NCBI GenBank assembly: GCA_030148165.1
Contig: JASBTZ010000013.1
Span: 1 to 64,000 of the forward strand
DNA: 64,000 nucleotides
Reading direction: 5' to 3'
Source of the DNA: Bacteroidota bacterium
GTDB lineage: Bacteria > Bacteroidota > Bacteroidia > Flavobacteriales_D > Crocinitomicaceae
Made by a program: the position numbers and the translations under genes. This document shows positions 45,898-54,790 of the stretch, piece by piece. Every line of letters begins with the position of its first letter. The first letter of the stretch is position 1. The notes below the pieces were generated by a model, which was given only the letters and a program-made list of their open reading frames with translations, did not search any database and was not told the origin of the DNA.

Positions 45898-46559
45898 ATC
45901 GATTTATAAATGCCACACTTCTTTTCGTTGCATTACCTACTCTGTTTCTTACTATAACAGTTGGACTCGATCTCCCGGTTCGCTTTATGAGAGTAACAGG
46001 CTCTAACTTTCCTTATCACGAAGAGATCTTTCTTGGGCTGGGTTTGTTCATTCTTATTCTGAACATCAGAAGAAGTGTGCGACGGTGGATGGGAATGCGC
46101 GTCGTAAGCAAAAAGGATAAGTTTAAATGGAATATTGCTGTCAGCTCTAAACGAACCAAAAGAGTGTCCACTTATCTGATACTTGAATCGACCGTAATGT
46201 TGGTCCTGGCTTTCGGATTACTCACACTTACCGACAAAGCGTGGATGCCAGCAATTGGATTCGCTTATGGCGGACTTGATGGACTTCTGTTTATGCTGAT
46301 CGGTATAAGGGGTAAAAGATACCGTGTAGGACTTTCATCTAAAGCTTTAATCGTAGCTGATCGCGAGGTAACTCTGCTTTACTTCACCGGACTGCGAGAA
46401 GTTACTGTTCATCAGGATAGTATCTATTTTGACTATATAAAAGGTCTCCAGCTATTGTTTCCACTGGATTGTATACCTGAAGAAAAACGAGATGAGTTTT
46501 TTCAGCATTTGGAGAATTCTACAAATCGTGATAAGGTGTACTTCCGAATGAAAACCTGA
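45894..46559 (+). CDS. Hypothetical membrane protein
   Basis: Intact 221-aa ORF with hydrophobic segments, ATG overlaps upstream stop (ATGA). Confidence 0.8.
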   Translation: MNRFINATLLFVALPTLFLTITVGLDLPVRFMRVTGSNFPYHEEIFLGLGLFILILNIRRSVRRWMGMRVVSKKDKFKWNIAVSSKRTKRVSTYLILESTVMLVLAFGLLTLTDKAWMPAIGFAYGGLDGLLFMLIGIRGKRYRVGLSSKALIVADREVTLLYFTGLREVTVHQDSIYFDYIKGLQLLFPLDCIPEEKRDEFFQHLENSTNRDKVYFRMKT

Positions 46560-46561
46560 TT

Positions 46562-47983
46562 CTAGTATCGAAAAGTAAGCAAGCGAATAGCCTGATTCAG
46601 ATTTTGCTGAGCATCCGACAGTTTTTGAATCGGAATAAAGTGACCTCCACCCAGCTCAGCTGCTTCCCTCATTTCTTCCTCATCTACTGACTTATTCTTG
46701 ATTCCCACCACCGACATATGGATACCTTTCTTGGCATATCGACGCACATATTTCTTATAATCCTGTGATTGACGATTAAAGGCTCCGTCTGTAATAACAA
46801 TGACGTGATTCACCCCGCCTTCTATATAACCGCGTTTTGCCTGTTTGAAGCCCATTTTAATTCCTAATCCTCCGGCTGTAAAACCAAATGCCTTAAGATC
46901 ACCCACCTCCTCATTGATTTTTTCTTTATCGGCACCAGAGGTTGGTTTTAGCATTACCTGCGCATTTGATGAATAGGTCACAATACCAATTTTATCCTGT
47001 GATCTTAACATATCTACTAGTTGATACAGGGAGTACTTCATCAGTTCAAGTTTATCTACTTGTTTCATGGAGGATGAGACATCTAGAACGAATACGACAT
47101 TGACCGGTTTAAAATATTCGTCGTCAAAGTTATCCTTCTCAAGCTCTTCTAATGCCGGGGGCAATTCTTCTACTATCGGAGTAGTTTCTTCCTGTGCAAG
47201 TTCTTCTTCAATCTCAATTTCAATTTCTATTTCTTCCGCCTCTGGTTCTATCTCTACAACCACCACATCATTCGTGTCGACAGGTTCTTCGATTATCACC
47301 GGTTCCGGATCACGCTCCAGTTCGAGAATGACATAGTTTCTTTTAAAGTTTATGTAAGCACCTAGCTCAGCCGGTTTATATCCTTCGTGAACTGCATAGA
47401 AATAGGACAAACCAAGTGTTGCGTTTTCCTTAATCTTTCCGTTTCTGTCGGTTACTTTGGTCCAGATTACCCTTCCATTCTGTATCAATCGAACGGCTGA
47501 CTTAGACAATTCTTCCCGGGTTTCTTTATCCACTGTTACAACAGTGAGGTCGAAGCTGTTTGGGTCTCTGCCACCAGGACGATCGTCAAAGTTTGGACAT
47601 GCGGTAAAACTGTTTGTGTTCGTTTCCGGAGCTTCACTCAGATTTCCCGTCAACTTAATCTCCACTGCTTCGTTTCGATCACTTGTAAAGACTTCGACTT
47701 TGTAGTTAAATCTACCTTTCTCTTTTGGGTTAACCTGAAGACGAAGGACAATCGAGCTATCCTTCTCTATGAATTGATTGGAATTAATATATACAACTTC
47801 ATATGGCTTCTTTACTGACAGCAGCCATTCTTGTTTGTTACCGGTGTTCGTCAGGATAAAATCAACGTAGCGTGCAGAATATGGCTCGAGATCACCGAAA
47901 TCATGCTTAGTCTTATCAAAGCTTATCTGTGCAGACAGAAAGCCTGATACAAGAATGAAAACATATAACAGAAGTGATCGCAT
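46562..47983 (-). CDS. Secreted von Willebrand factor A domain protein with N-terminal DUF1573-like/ASH-like domain
   Basis: Signal peptide; ISFDKTKHDFGDLEPYSARYVDFILTNTGN; VWA MIDAS-type NVVFVLDVSSSMKQVDKLELMK...IVTYSSNAQV...VIVITDGAFN. Confidence 0.88.
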   Translation of the reverse strand: MRSLLLYVFILVSGFLSAQISFDKTKHDFGDLEPYSARYVDFILTNTGNKQEWLLSVKKPYEVVYINSNQFIEKDSSIVLRLQVNPKEKGRFNYKVEVFTSDRNEAVEIKLTGNLSEAPETNTNSFTACPNFDDRPGGRDPNSFDLTVVTVDKETREELSKSAVRLIQNGRVIWTKVTDRNGKIKENATLGLSYFYAVHEGYKPAELGAYINFKRNYVILELERDPEPVIIEEPVDTNDVVVVEIEPEAEEIEIEIEIEEELAQEETTPIVEELPPALEELEKDNFDDEYFKPVNVVFVLDVSSSMKQVDKLELMKYSLYQLVDMLRSQDKIGIVTYSSNAQVMLKPTSGADKEKINEEVGDLKAFGFTAGGLGIKMGFKQAKRGYIEGGVNHVIVITDGAFNRQSQDYKKYVRRYAKKGIHMSVVGIKNKSVDEEEMREAAELGGGHFIPIQKLSDAQQNLNQAIRLLTFRY

Positions 47984-48013
47984 ATATCAATATAGTACAA
48001 AAAGCAGACCTAA

Positions 48014-48775
48014 TCAGCGCAAACAATAGCCCAAAAGCGTTTCAAGAAACTCTCCCGGTGCTTCCGCGTGAACCCAGTGTCCTGCCTCATCAATCGTTTT
48101 CAGTTCCATATCCGGAAAGTATCGCTCCAAATCTGAGACATCACTATCCAAGATATAATTTGATTCAGAACCACGAATGAAGAGAGTTGGAACAAAGACC
48201 TCCTTAAATGGAACCGGAGATAAAATGTCACTCATTTCGCGTTCCAATACCTCAACGTTCATGCGCCACGCCAATTGTCCTTTCTCCTTCCAATATAAGT
48301 TCTTTAATAAGAATTGTTTCACCCCATTGGAATCAATGTATTGAGAAAGTTCATCATCTGCCTGACGACGCGAGTTGACATTATCCAGTTTAACACTGTG
48401 AATTCCTTCAAGAATATGTTCATGGTGCATTGGGTATTCTTTAACACCAATATCAACAATTACTAACTTCTCCAGCATTTTTTCGTGTTTCTGAGCAAAA
48501 TGAGCCGCAACTTTACCGCCCATCGAATGACCAATTAAAATAAACTCATCCAGTTCAAGATCAGTAGCTAGTTCATAAATATCATCAGCCATTAATTCGT
48601 ACGAGAATTCATCGCTCCAGTCTGACCTGCCATGATTGCGTAGATCAACGAGGATCACCCTGAAATAATCCGCAAGTTTCTTCGCGTGCGACTGCCAGTT
48701 ATCCGAAAAGCCAAACAATCCATGCAGGATCATGAGTGGCTTTCCCTCACCTAATTCGCGATAATAGAGTTTCAT
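48014..48775 (-). CDS. Alpha/beta hydrolase (YbfF-like esterase)
   Basis: MILHGLFGFSDNWQSHAKKL, VDLRNHGRSDWS, LIGHSMGGKVAAHFA, DEAGHWVHAEAP. Confidence 0.92.
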   Translation of the reverse strand: MKLYYRELGEGKPLMILHGLFGFSDNWQSHAKKLADYFRVILVDLRNHGRSDWSDEFSYELMADDIYELATDLELDEFILIGHSMGGKVAAHFAQKHEKMLEKLVIVDIGVKEYPMHHEHILEGIHSVKLDNVNSRRQADDELSQYIDSNGVKQFLLKNLYWKEKGQLAWRMNVEVLEREMSDILSPVPFKEVFVPTLFIRGSESNYILDSDVSDLERYFPDMELKTIDEAGHWVHAEAPGEFLETLLGYCLR

Positions 48776-48792
48776 TCGATTTTCTTGAGCTA

Positions 48793-48800
48793 CAAAAATA
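48793..48800 (-). promoter_or_regulatory. -7 box TATTTTTG upstream of the alpha/beta hydrolase
   Basis: Minus strand TATTTTTG 17 nt before ATG 48775. Confidence 0.45.
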
Positions 48801-48804
48801 ATGG

Positions 48805-48830
48805 AAATAAAAAAGGGGACTTACGTCCCC
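48805..48830 (-). terminator. Rho-independent terminator downstream of the glycine-rich T9SS gene
   Basis: Minus strand GGGGAC-gtaa-GTCCCC followed by TTTTTTATTT. Confidence 0.85.
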
Positions 48831-48852
48831 TCCTTAAATACACATCAAACTA

Positions 48853-51708
48853 TTATTTGATTATCGAGAGCTTTTTGACTTCTCTGCGATCTCCTTGAGT
48901 AAACACTACCTGATAAAGACCTGATGATAGATCTCTTACTTCAAGTGTTGACTGCATTCCTTCATAAACATCAGTAAATGTTTTAGAACTTACTGTCTGT
49001 CCAATATCATTAACCAATGCCACCGTTAATGGTATATTTTCATTCTCACCCAGGTAAGTGAAATTCACATATGAATTCGTTGGGTTAGGGAAAGGGTTTG
49101 AAACCATATCGCCTTCCAATACTTTATTTCCTGAAACCGAAATTACATCGAAGAATTCTCTTGTACCATCGAAATCAGTTTGTGAAAGTCTGTAATACGT
49201 CAGTGGGAAGAATGGATTTGGATCTCTCAATTCATAATATCTTGCCTGAGATGTCGTACCAGAACCATCGACATAGTCAACTACTTCCCAGTTAATTCCG
49301 TCTACACTTCTTTCAACTGTAAAGTAATCATTATTGATCTCCGAATTCGTAGACCAGAATAGCTTATTGGTGCTTCCCTGGTTAATTCCATTAAATGAGC
49401 TCAACTCAACCGGAGCGAATACCGGTGTACAATCCAATGTACCTGTACCACCAATTACCATATCGATAACCGGCTGTGGACCTCCATTCTGGTAGATATT
49501 TACAACCATGGCGTATGTTTCACCAGCTTGTACCTGAAGAGGTATAATCCAACCGTCTCCTTCTTCGCCTTCATAACTTCCGCCGTCTCCAATTGTAGTA
49601 CTCTGACCAGTCACACCATTCATAAAATAGTTACTTACGTCAGCCTGGGTACACAAGACCGGACTATCTCCCGTATTTTGTGGACAAGGCGGCACATCAT
49701 TCGTAGATGGGCCGTAGATCGCAAAGTTATAATCCTGCCCTCCAGGACCGTTGAAGCTAAATTCAACTGAACCATTGGTCAATGCCGTAAAGTAGAACCA
49801 TTGCGATGCAACCTCTCCTACTTCATCGAAACAACCACCTGTTCCAATTGACATGTCTTCATTTACGTTACCAATGTTTTCTGTTGGATAGAGACCAGAA
49901 GCACAAATCCATGTTCCGCACTCTCCAGGACAATCCGTACCCGTACAGATGGAATCATTCACACCCGGTGTAGCAGAACAAGATACTGTTGCTTGCCATC
50001 CAGTGGCAGTAACAGCATTATCTGAAGCAAAAATAAATGTCAAACAACCATCTGGTGTAGAAGATGTTATAATTAAGGGGTTAACACTTCCTGAATACTG
50101 TCCAATTATATAAGAACTATCGTAATTCCCGTCTAATACTGTCAAGAAATCTCCCATCGTTGCTGATCCTGAACCAGCAGGTTCTGTGTTGAAGAAGTTT
50201 GCACCCGTCGAGAAATCAACAGTTACATACTGACCAGGTGTTGATGGACAAATAATATAGGTAGATGTTGTATTGTTCTGATAGTTACCACCAGCTCCTC
50301 CCGGATCATACCAGGTCTGTGTAGACGGACAGTTTATTGTTGTCGATCCAGGTAGAATATCTCCTACAACAGTACCAACCTGCATTGCACAAAGATTATA
50401 TTGTCCTTCGAGGCCGTTCTGTTCCCATACTCTTACATAAATTGTTTCACCTGGCGTACCAGAATAAGTTAACTCAGCTATATCGGCAGGTGATGACGCT
50501 GCATCACACCCTGCATGCTGGATATCCAAACAATTAGCCCCTTCAGAATATATGGCGAGTGCCATTTCCATACCATTACCAGCGGCTTGTGTTGCATTTA
50601 TAGTAACAGTCCCCGATGCAGGAACAGTCACTTCATACCACGCATCATTACCTTGGTAATTACCACAGCCTGGTTCTACCATACCGGTAGAATTAGTAGC
50701 GTCAATATTTGAATACGTGGTATAAGTACAAGATCCAATGTTCACAGTAAGTGGCACATCAACTCCTCCACAAGGTTCGTCATTACACAAGAGAGGATAA
50801 CAAATTGTCACCGTATCACCTAGTGTTTGACATCCAGCTTGAGTAAACACCCATGCTATTGTGGCACATGTTCCAGGTGTTGCTATAGAAAGAGTTGCAT
50901 TAGGGTCATTCACATTAGAAATGGTTGGAGAACCCGAAATTATTACCCATGTTCCTGTCCATGCCGGATCCGGTGTGTTAGCCTGCAATGTTGTTACGTT
51001 ACAAGTAACCGGATATGGTCCTCCTGCATTTGGGTATGGATAAGGAGGTGTAAATTCAACGATTACTGCACCGTCTGCACCAACACCACCTGATGGGTTA
51101 ACACCACCACTTTTTGGTCCTGATCCGCCGCCGCCGCCGCCATAGGGTCCACCAGGACCACCATTTACACCAGCTCCACCACCGGAGCCACCGCCGCCAC
51201 CGAATGGACCGCCGGTATTACCGCCGCCGCCGCCGAAATTAGAATTTCCGTTTCCGCCAGTACCACCAGGAATAGGTCCAGCCCATCCGGAACCAGTACC
51301 TCCGCCTCCACCAAGGCCTCCAAAGTTGTCTCCTAATCCTCCAAGGCCTCCACTGGCCCACATAACTCCACCATTCCAATTCGACTGGCTTCCGTTACCA
51401 CCGTTAAATCCACAGCAGCCCGCAGCTCCTCCTGATCCAACCTCATATGGGAATACTTGTCCAGGTGTAACAGGGAAAGTCCAGGATACATATCCTCCAC
51501 CGCCTCCGCCGCCACCGGCAAGACCATTATCATTGGAACCACCTCCACCACCGCCGCCTCCATAGAGGTGAACAGTAATGAAAGTAACATCACAGGGAAC
51601 CGTGAACGTTCCCGGTCCAGGTGTGTTATCGATGTAGTACTGCTGAGCACTCCCGGTGGAGTAGAACAGTAGCGCAATCGAAACGCAAAGTGTAGTTAAA
51701 AATTTCAT
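48853..51708 (-). CDS. Secreted glycine-rich T9SS type A sorting-domain protein
   Basis: Signal peptide MKFLTTLCVSIALLFYSTGSAQ (start refined from 51840 to 51708); very Gly-rich N-terminal domain; C-term VSNPFPNPTNSYVNFTYLGE...LSSGLYQVVFTQGDRREVKKLSIIK. Confidence 0.9.
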   Translation of the reverse strand: MKFLTTLCVSIALLFYSTGSAQQYYIDNTPGPGTFTVPCDVTFITVHLYGGGGGGGGSNDNGLAGGGGGGGGYVSWTFPVTPGQVFPYEVGSGGAAGCCGFNGGNGSQSNWNGGVMWASGGLGGLGDNFGGLGGGGGTGSGWAGPIPGGTGGNGNSNFGGGGGNTGGPFGGGGGSGGGAGVNGGPGGPYGGGGGGSGPKSGGVNPSGGVGADGAVIVEFTPPYPYPNAGGPYPVTCNVTTLQANTPDPAWTGTWVIISGSPTISNVNDPNATLSIATPGTCATIAWVFTQAGCQTLGDTVTICYPLLCNDEPCGGVDVPLTVNIGSCTYTTYSNIDATNSTGMVEPGCGNYQGNDAWYEVTVPASGTVTINATQAAGNGMEMALAIYSEGANCLDIQHAGCDAASSPADIAELTYSGTPGETIYVRVWEQNGLEGQYNLCAMQVGTVVGDILPGSTTINCPSTQTWYDPGGAGGNYQNNTTSTYIICPSTPGQYVTVDFSTGANFFNTEPAGSGSATMGDFLTVLDGNYDSSYIIGQYSGSVNPLIITSSTPDGCLTFIFASDNAVTATGWQATVSCSATPGVNDSICTGTDCPGECGTWICASGLYPTENIGNVNEDMSIGTGGCFDEVGEVASQWFYFTALTNGSVEFSFNGPGGQDYNFAIYGPSTNDVPPCPQNTGDSPVLCTQADVSNYFMNGVTGQSTTIGDGGSYEGEEGDGWIIPLQVQAGETYAMVVNIYQNGGPQPVIDMVIGGTGTLDCTPVFAPVELSSFNGINQGSTNKLFWSTNSEINNDYFTVERSVDGINWEVVDYVDGSGTTSQARYYELRDPNPFFPLTYYRLSQTDFDGTREFFDVISVSGNKVLEGDMVSNPFPNPTNSYVNFTYLGENENIPLTVALVNDIGQTVSSKTFTDVYEGMQSTLEVRDLSSGLYQVVFTQGDRREVKKLSIIK

Positions 51709-51978
51709 AGCAATATAGTTGTGTGTGTGTATTTCTGTTGTTGTCGGATTTATAATGTACGCATAATATTTGAAAGTGTTACATGTTTTTTTCAAATATT
51801 CTGACGTAACGATACAACCCGTTACATTAAATAAACTCATTTTGATTTAAAAAGGTTACGTTAAATGAATAACCCTCCGTAGATATTGAACTAAACAGGT
51901 TTAGGGTTTAACATTTCGTTAAACACCGCTATTTGCTAGACGAACATAAATATTGCGCCTATTAATAAGGAATTAGGC

Positions 51979-52491
51979 TTATATCAGATACTGTGTTATC
52001 AGCTCAAATAGGTTGGGGACCTCTAAATTTGTGGTTATGGCCTTAACTTTGGGCTCTTCCGAAGATGTTTCATTCGAGTCTTCACTTAATTGATTTTCAG
52101 ACGAGTAAGCCTCTGACCCCATAGAGCGGGCGCTGAATTGTCCGTCATTGATTTCTGAAATTAGTGCCAAAATCTTATCGGCATCAATTTTATCCTTATC
52201 GAAGTAGACTTTTGCATAGTTAGTTGCCCGATCCTCGGAAAAGTCAAAATCAACTTCAGAAATCGCATCCGTACCGTATAATTCCTTTCGGATAGTACCT
52301 CCACATCCCATTTTACATACCATTCCATCAATCTCCAGGTTTAAAATTCGATCAGCACTAACCACAATGGTTTCCGTTTGATTAGTAACGGAGTTTTGAT
52401 CTTGATGGGATACCTGAGATGAATTTTGCTGGCTGCATGCTATTAATGCTAATGCACAGCTGAATGATAGTGTTCTTGAAAGGATATTCAT
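51979..52491 (-). CDS. Heavy-metal-associated (HMA-like) domain lipoprotein
   Basis: MNILSRTLSFSCALALIACSQQ lipobox; LEIDGMVCKMGCGGTIRKELYGTDAISEVDFDFSEDRATNYAKVYFDKDKIDADKIL. Confidence 0.8.
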   Translation of the reverse strand: MNILSRTLSFSCALALIACSQQNSSQVSHQDQNSVTNQTETIVVSADRILNLEIDGMVCKMGCGGTIRKELYGTDAISEVDFDFSEDRATNYAKVYFDKDKIDADKILALISEINDGQFSARSMGSEAYSSENQLSEDSNETSSEEPKVKAITTNLEVPNLFELITQYLI

Positions 52492-52509
52492 ATCAATGTG
52501 TTGGACCAC

Positions 52510-52517
52510 CAAAAATA
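52510..52517 (-). promoter_or_regulatory. -7 box TATTTTTG upstream of the HMA lipoprotein
   Basis: Minus strand TATTTTTG 18 nt before ATG 52491; overlaps the ORF-track start 52512. Confidence 0.45.
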
Positions 52518-52563
52518 CAACATTTTCAAGCCTCCTTCATGAAAATATTGTTAAATCTTATAC

Positions 52564-52571
52564 TAGCTTTG
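52564..52571 (+). promoter_or_regulatory. -7 box TAGCTTTG 7 nt upstream of engB ATG
   Basis: TAGCTTTG-tgttgtt-ATG; no clear -33 TTTG seen. Confidence 0.35.
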
Positions 52572-52578
52572 TGTTGTT

Positions 52579-53175
52579 ATGAAGATCAAGGAAGCAGTTT
52601 TTGTTATTTCGAACACAGATCTGTCGAAATGTCCGCAAGATGGTAAGCCCGAGTATGCCTTCATCGGAAGATCCAATGTCGGTAAATCTTCGCTGATCAA
52701 TATGCTTACGGAGAAAAAAAATCTTGCGAAAACTTCAGGAAAGCCGGGAAAAACACAGCTGATCAATCATTTCCTGATAAATGAGGAGTGGTACCTGGTC
52801 GATTTGCCGGGTTATGGGTATGCCAAGGCTTCTAAAACAAGTCGCGCTCAATGGGAAAAATTCATTTCAGATTACCTAACCAAAAGGAAACAACTCATAA
52901 ACGTCTTCGTTTTACTGGATTCGAGACTGGAACCACAAAAGATCGACCTTGAATTCATGAATTGGTGTGGGGAAAAGGAAATTCCATTTTCGATGGTCTT
53001 CACCAAGATAGATAAGCTTTCGAGCTCAGCTCTTCAAAAAAACCTAGCAAAGTATAAAAAGGAAATGCTCAAATATTGGGCTGAATTGCCTCCGGTGTTT
53101 ACCACTTCGAGTACTTCAGGATTTGGAAGGGAAAAATTGTTGAATTATATCGAATTAATCAACAAAAATCTGTAA
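52579..53175 (+). CDS. engB: Ribosome biogenesis GTP-binding protein YihA/YsxC/EngB
   Basis: [58 protein letters not shown]. Confidence 0.96.
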   Translation: MKIKEAVFVISNTDLSKCPQDGKPEYAFIGRSNVGKSSLINMLTEKKNLAKTSGKPGKTQLINHFLINEEWYLVDLPGYGYAKASKTSRAQWEKFISDYLTKRKQLINVFVLLDSRLEPQKIDLEFMNWCGEKEIPFSMVFTKIDKLSSSALQKNLAKYKKEMLKYWAELPPVFTTSSTSGFGREKLLNYIELINKNL

Positions 53176-53289
53176 TCACAGTCCACTTGGGATAAAAGTC
53201 ATTTATTAGCTATTTTGGTGATATTAGTTACATTATAACTCATACAAATAGCCGATATTTGTCCTATAGGAAATGAAAAAACCGATATT

Positions 53290-54690
53290 ATGATAGTAGA
53301 ACAATTATATACCAAATGTCTCGCGGAAGCAGCTTATTACATCGAAAGTGACGGTGAAGCGGCTGTTATAGATCCGCTTAGAGAGACAGAACCGTATTTG
53401 GAAATTGCTCGCAACAACGGTGCAGAGATCAAATACATTTTTGAAACGCACTTTCACGCAGATTTTGTTTCGGGTCACATTGACCTTTCTAAAAAGACAG
53501 GAGCTGCGATCGTCTACGGACCAACGGCGAATCCTGGTTTTGAAGCGATAACAGCAAAAGACAATCAAGAGTTTAAGATCGGTTCCGCGACCATTCGAGT
53601 AATACACACACCTGGTCACACTCAAGAGTCAACTACCTACTTGTTGATAGATGAAAATGGTAAAGAAACAGCACTTTTTACAGGAGACACTTTATTCTTA
53701 GGAGATGTTGGAAGACCGGACTTAGCTGTGAAAACAGATCTTTCTCAGGAAGATTTGGCAAAGATGCTTTTCGATTCTCTTCGCAATAGAATAATGAAAT
53801 TCGATGATGATATTATCATATATCCTGGCCATGGTGCTGGTTCTGCTTGTGGAAAAAATATGAGCTCAGAAACTATTGGTACGTTGGGAGAGCAAAAACA
53901 AACGAATTATGCCTTGCGAGCTGACATGACCAAAGAGGAATTTGTGAAAGAGGTAACAGAAGGAATTCTTCCTCCACCACAGTATTTCCCTAAAAATGCA
54001 GTCATGAATAAAATGGGATACGATTCTTTTGATGAAGTACTCAGTAAAGGCAGCAGAGCCTTGAGTCTGGATGAATTCAAAGAAGAAGTAAGCAATGGGG
54101 CATTAATTCTTGATGTTCGCAACCAAAATGACTTCGTTAAAGGATTTATTCCTAATTCACTCTTCATTGGTTTGAATGGAACATTCGCCATGTGGGTAGG
54201 TGCGCTGATTGAAGACATCAACCAACCAATCGTCTTAATTACACCAGAAGGAAAAGAAGAAGAGGCCGTAACAAGATTATCACGAGTGGGATATGACAAT
54301 GCTGTCGGTTATCTCGATGGCGGCGTAATGACCTGGGCAGAAGCGGGAGGAGAGCTTAATACGATCACTAATATTTCAGCTGCTGATCTAGCGGAGAAAC
54401 ATGGTGATGTGGAAGTAGTAGACGTGCGAAAACCTGGCGAATACGAATCAGAACATGTAGTAGATGCCATTCATTATCCATTGGATTACATGAATGACGA
54501 TCTAAACAAACTGGATAAAGACAAAACGTATAATGTACATTGTGCAGGGGGATACAGAAGTGTGATCGCTATCTCACTCCTTATGCAAAACGGGTACAAA
54601 CACCTCATCAATGTTCTGGGCGGCTTTGGTGCCATGAAGGAAACGAACATTCCTAAAACAAATTATGTTTGTCCAACGGAATTAAAATAA
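53290..54690 (+). CDS. MBL-fold metallohydrolase (persulfide dioxygenase-like) fused to two rhodanese domains
   Basis: ETHFHADFVSGH, HTPGHTQESTTYLL, FTGDTLFLGDVGRPDL, IIYPGHGAGSACGKN; rhodanese domains with LDVRNQNDFVKGFIPNS and VDVRKPGEYESEHV...NVHCAGGYRSVIA. Confidence 0.93.
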   Translation: MIVEQLYTKCLAEAAYYIESDGEAAVIDPLRETEPYLEIARNNGAEIKYIFETHFHADFVSGHIDLSKKTGAAIVYGPTANPGFEAITAKDNQEFKIGSATIRVIHTPGHTQESTTYLLIDENGKETALFTGDTLFLGDVGRPDLAVKTDLSQEDLAKMLFDSLRNRIMKFDDDIIIYPGHGAGSACGKNMSSETIGTLGEQKQTNYALRADMTKEEFVKEVTEGILPPPQYFPKNAVMNKMGYDSFDEVLSKGSRALSLDEFKEEVSNGALILDVRNQNDFVKGFIPNSLFIGLNGTFAMWVGALIEDINQPIVLITPEGKEEEAVTRLSRVGYDNAVGYLDGGVMTWAEAGGELNTITNISAADLAEKHGDVEVVDVRKPGEYESEHVVDAIHYPLDYMNDDLNKLDKDKTYNVHCAGGYRSVIAISLLMQNGYKHLINVLGGFGAMKETNIPKTNYVCPTELK

Positions 54691-54710
54691 AGAATAACAA
54701 GTATTGAGCA

Positions 54711-54740
54711 AGCCGGTCCAATAACGGGTCGGCTTTTTCT
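54711..54740 (+). terminator. Probable Rho-independent terminator
   Basis: AGCCGGTCC-aataac-GGGTCGGCT (two G-U wobbles) then TTTTCTTTT. Confidence 0.65.
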
Positions 54741-54778
54741 TTTCAGAACAGTATTGTCATTTATATCGACCTTTCAAT

Positions 54779-54786
54779 TATTTTTG
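54779..54786 (+). promoter_or_regulatory. -7 box TATTTTTG 4 nt upstream of the GlyRS ATG
   Basis: TATTTTTG-ccac-ATG; weak ATTG at 54753-54756. Confidence 0.4.
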
Positions 54787-54790
54787 CCAC

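Noticed and set aside
47067-47336. Ser-rich plus-strand ORF opposite the VWA protein linker
   Set aside because: Antisense artefact of the repetitive Glu/Ile linker codons
51326-51565. Proline-rich plus-strand ORF opposite the glycine-rich gene
   Set aside because: Direct consequence of antisense reading of Gly codons (GGN to NCC); not a credible protein
51719-51731. Short (GT)n tract just upstream of the glycine-rich T9SS gene, considered as a phase-variation repeat
   Set aside because: Only about five GT units and lies in the 5' leader, not obviously between promoter boxes; too short to claim slippage
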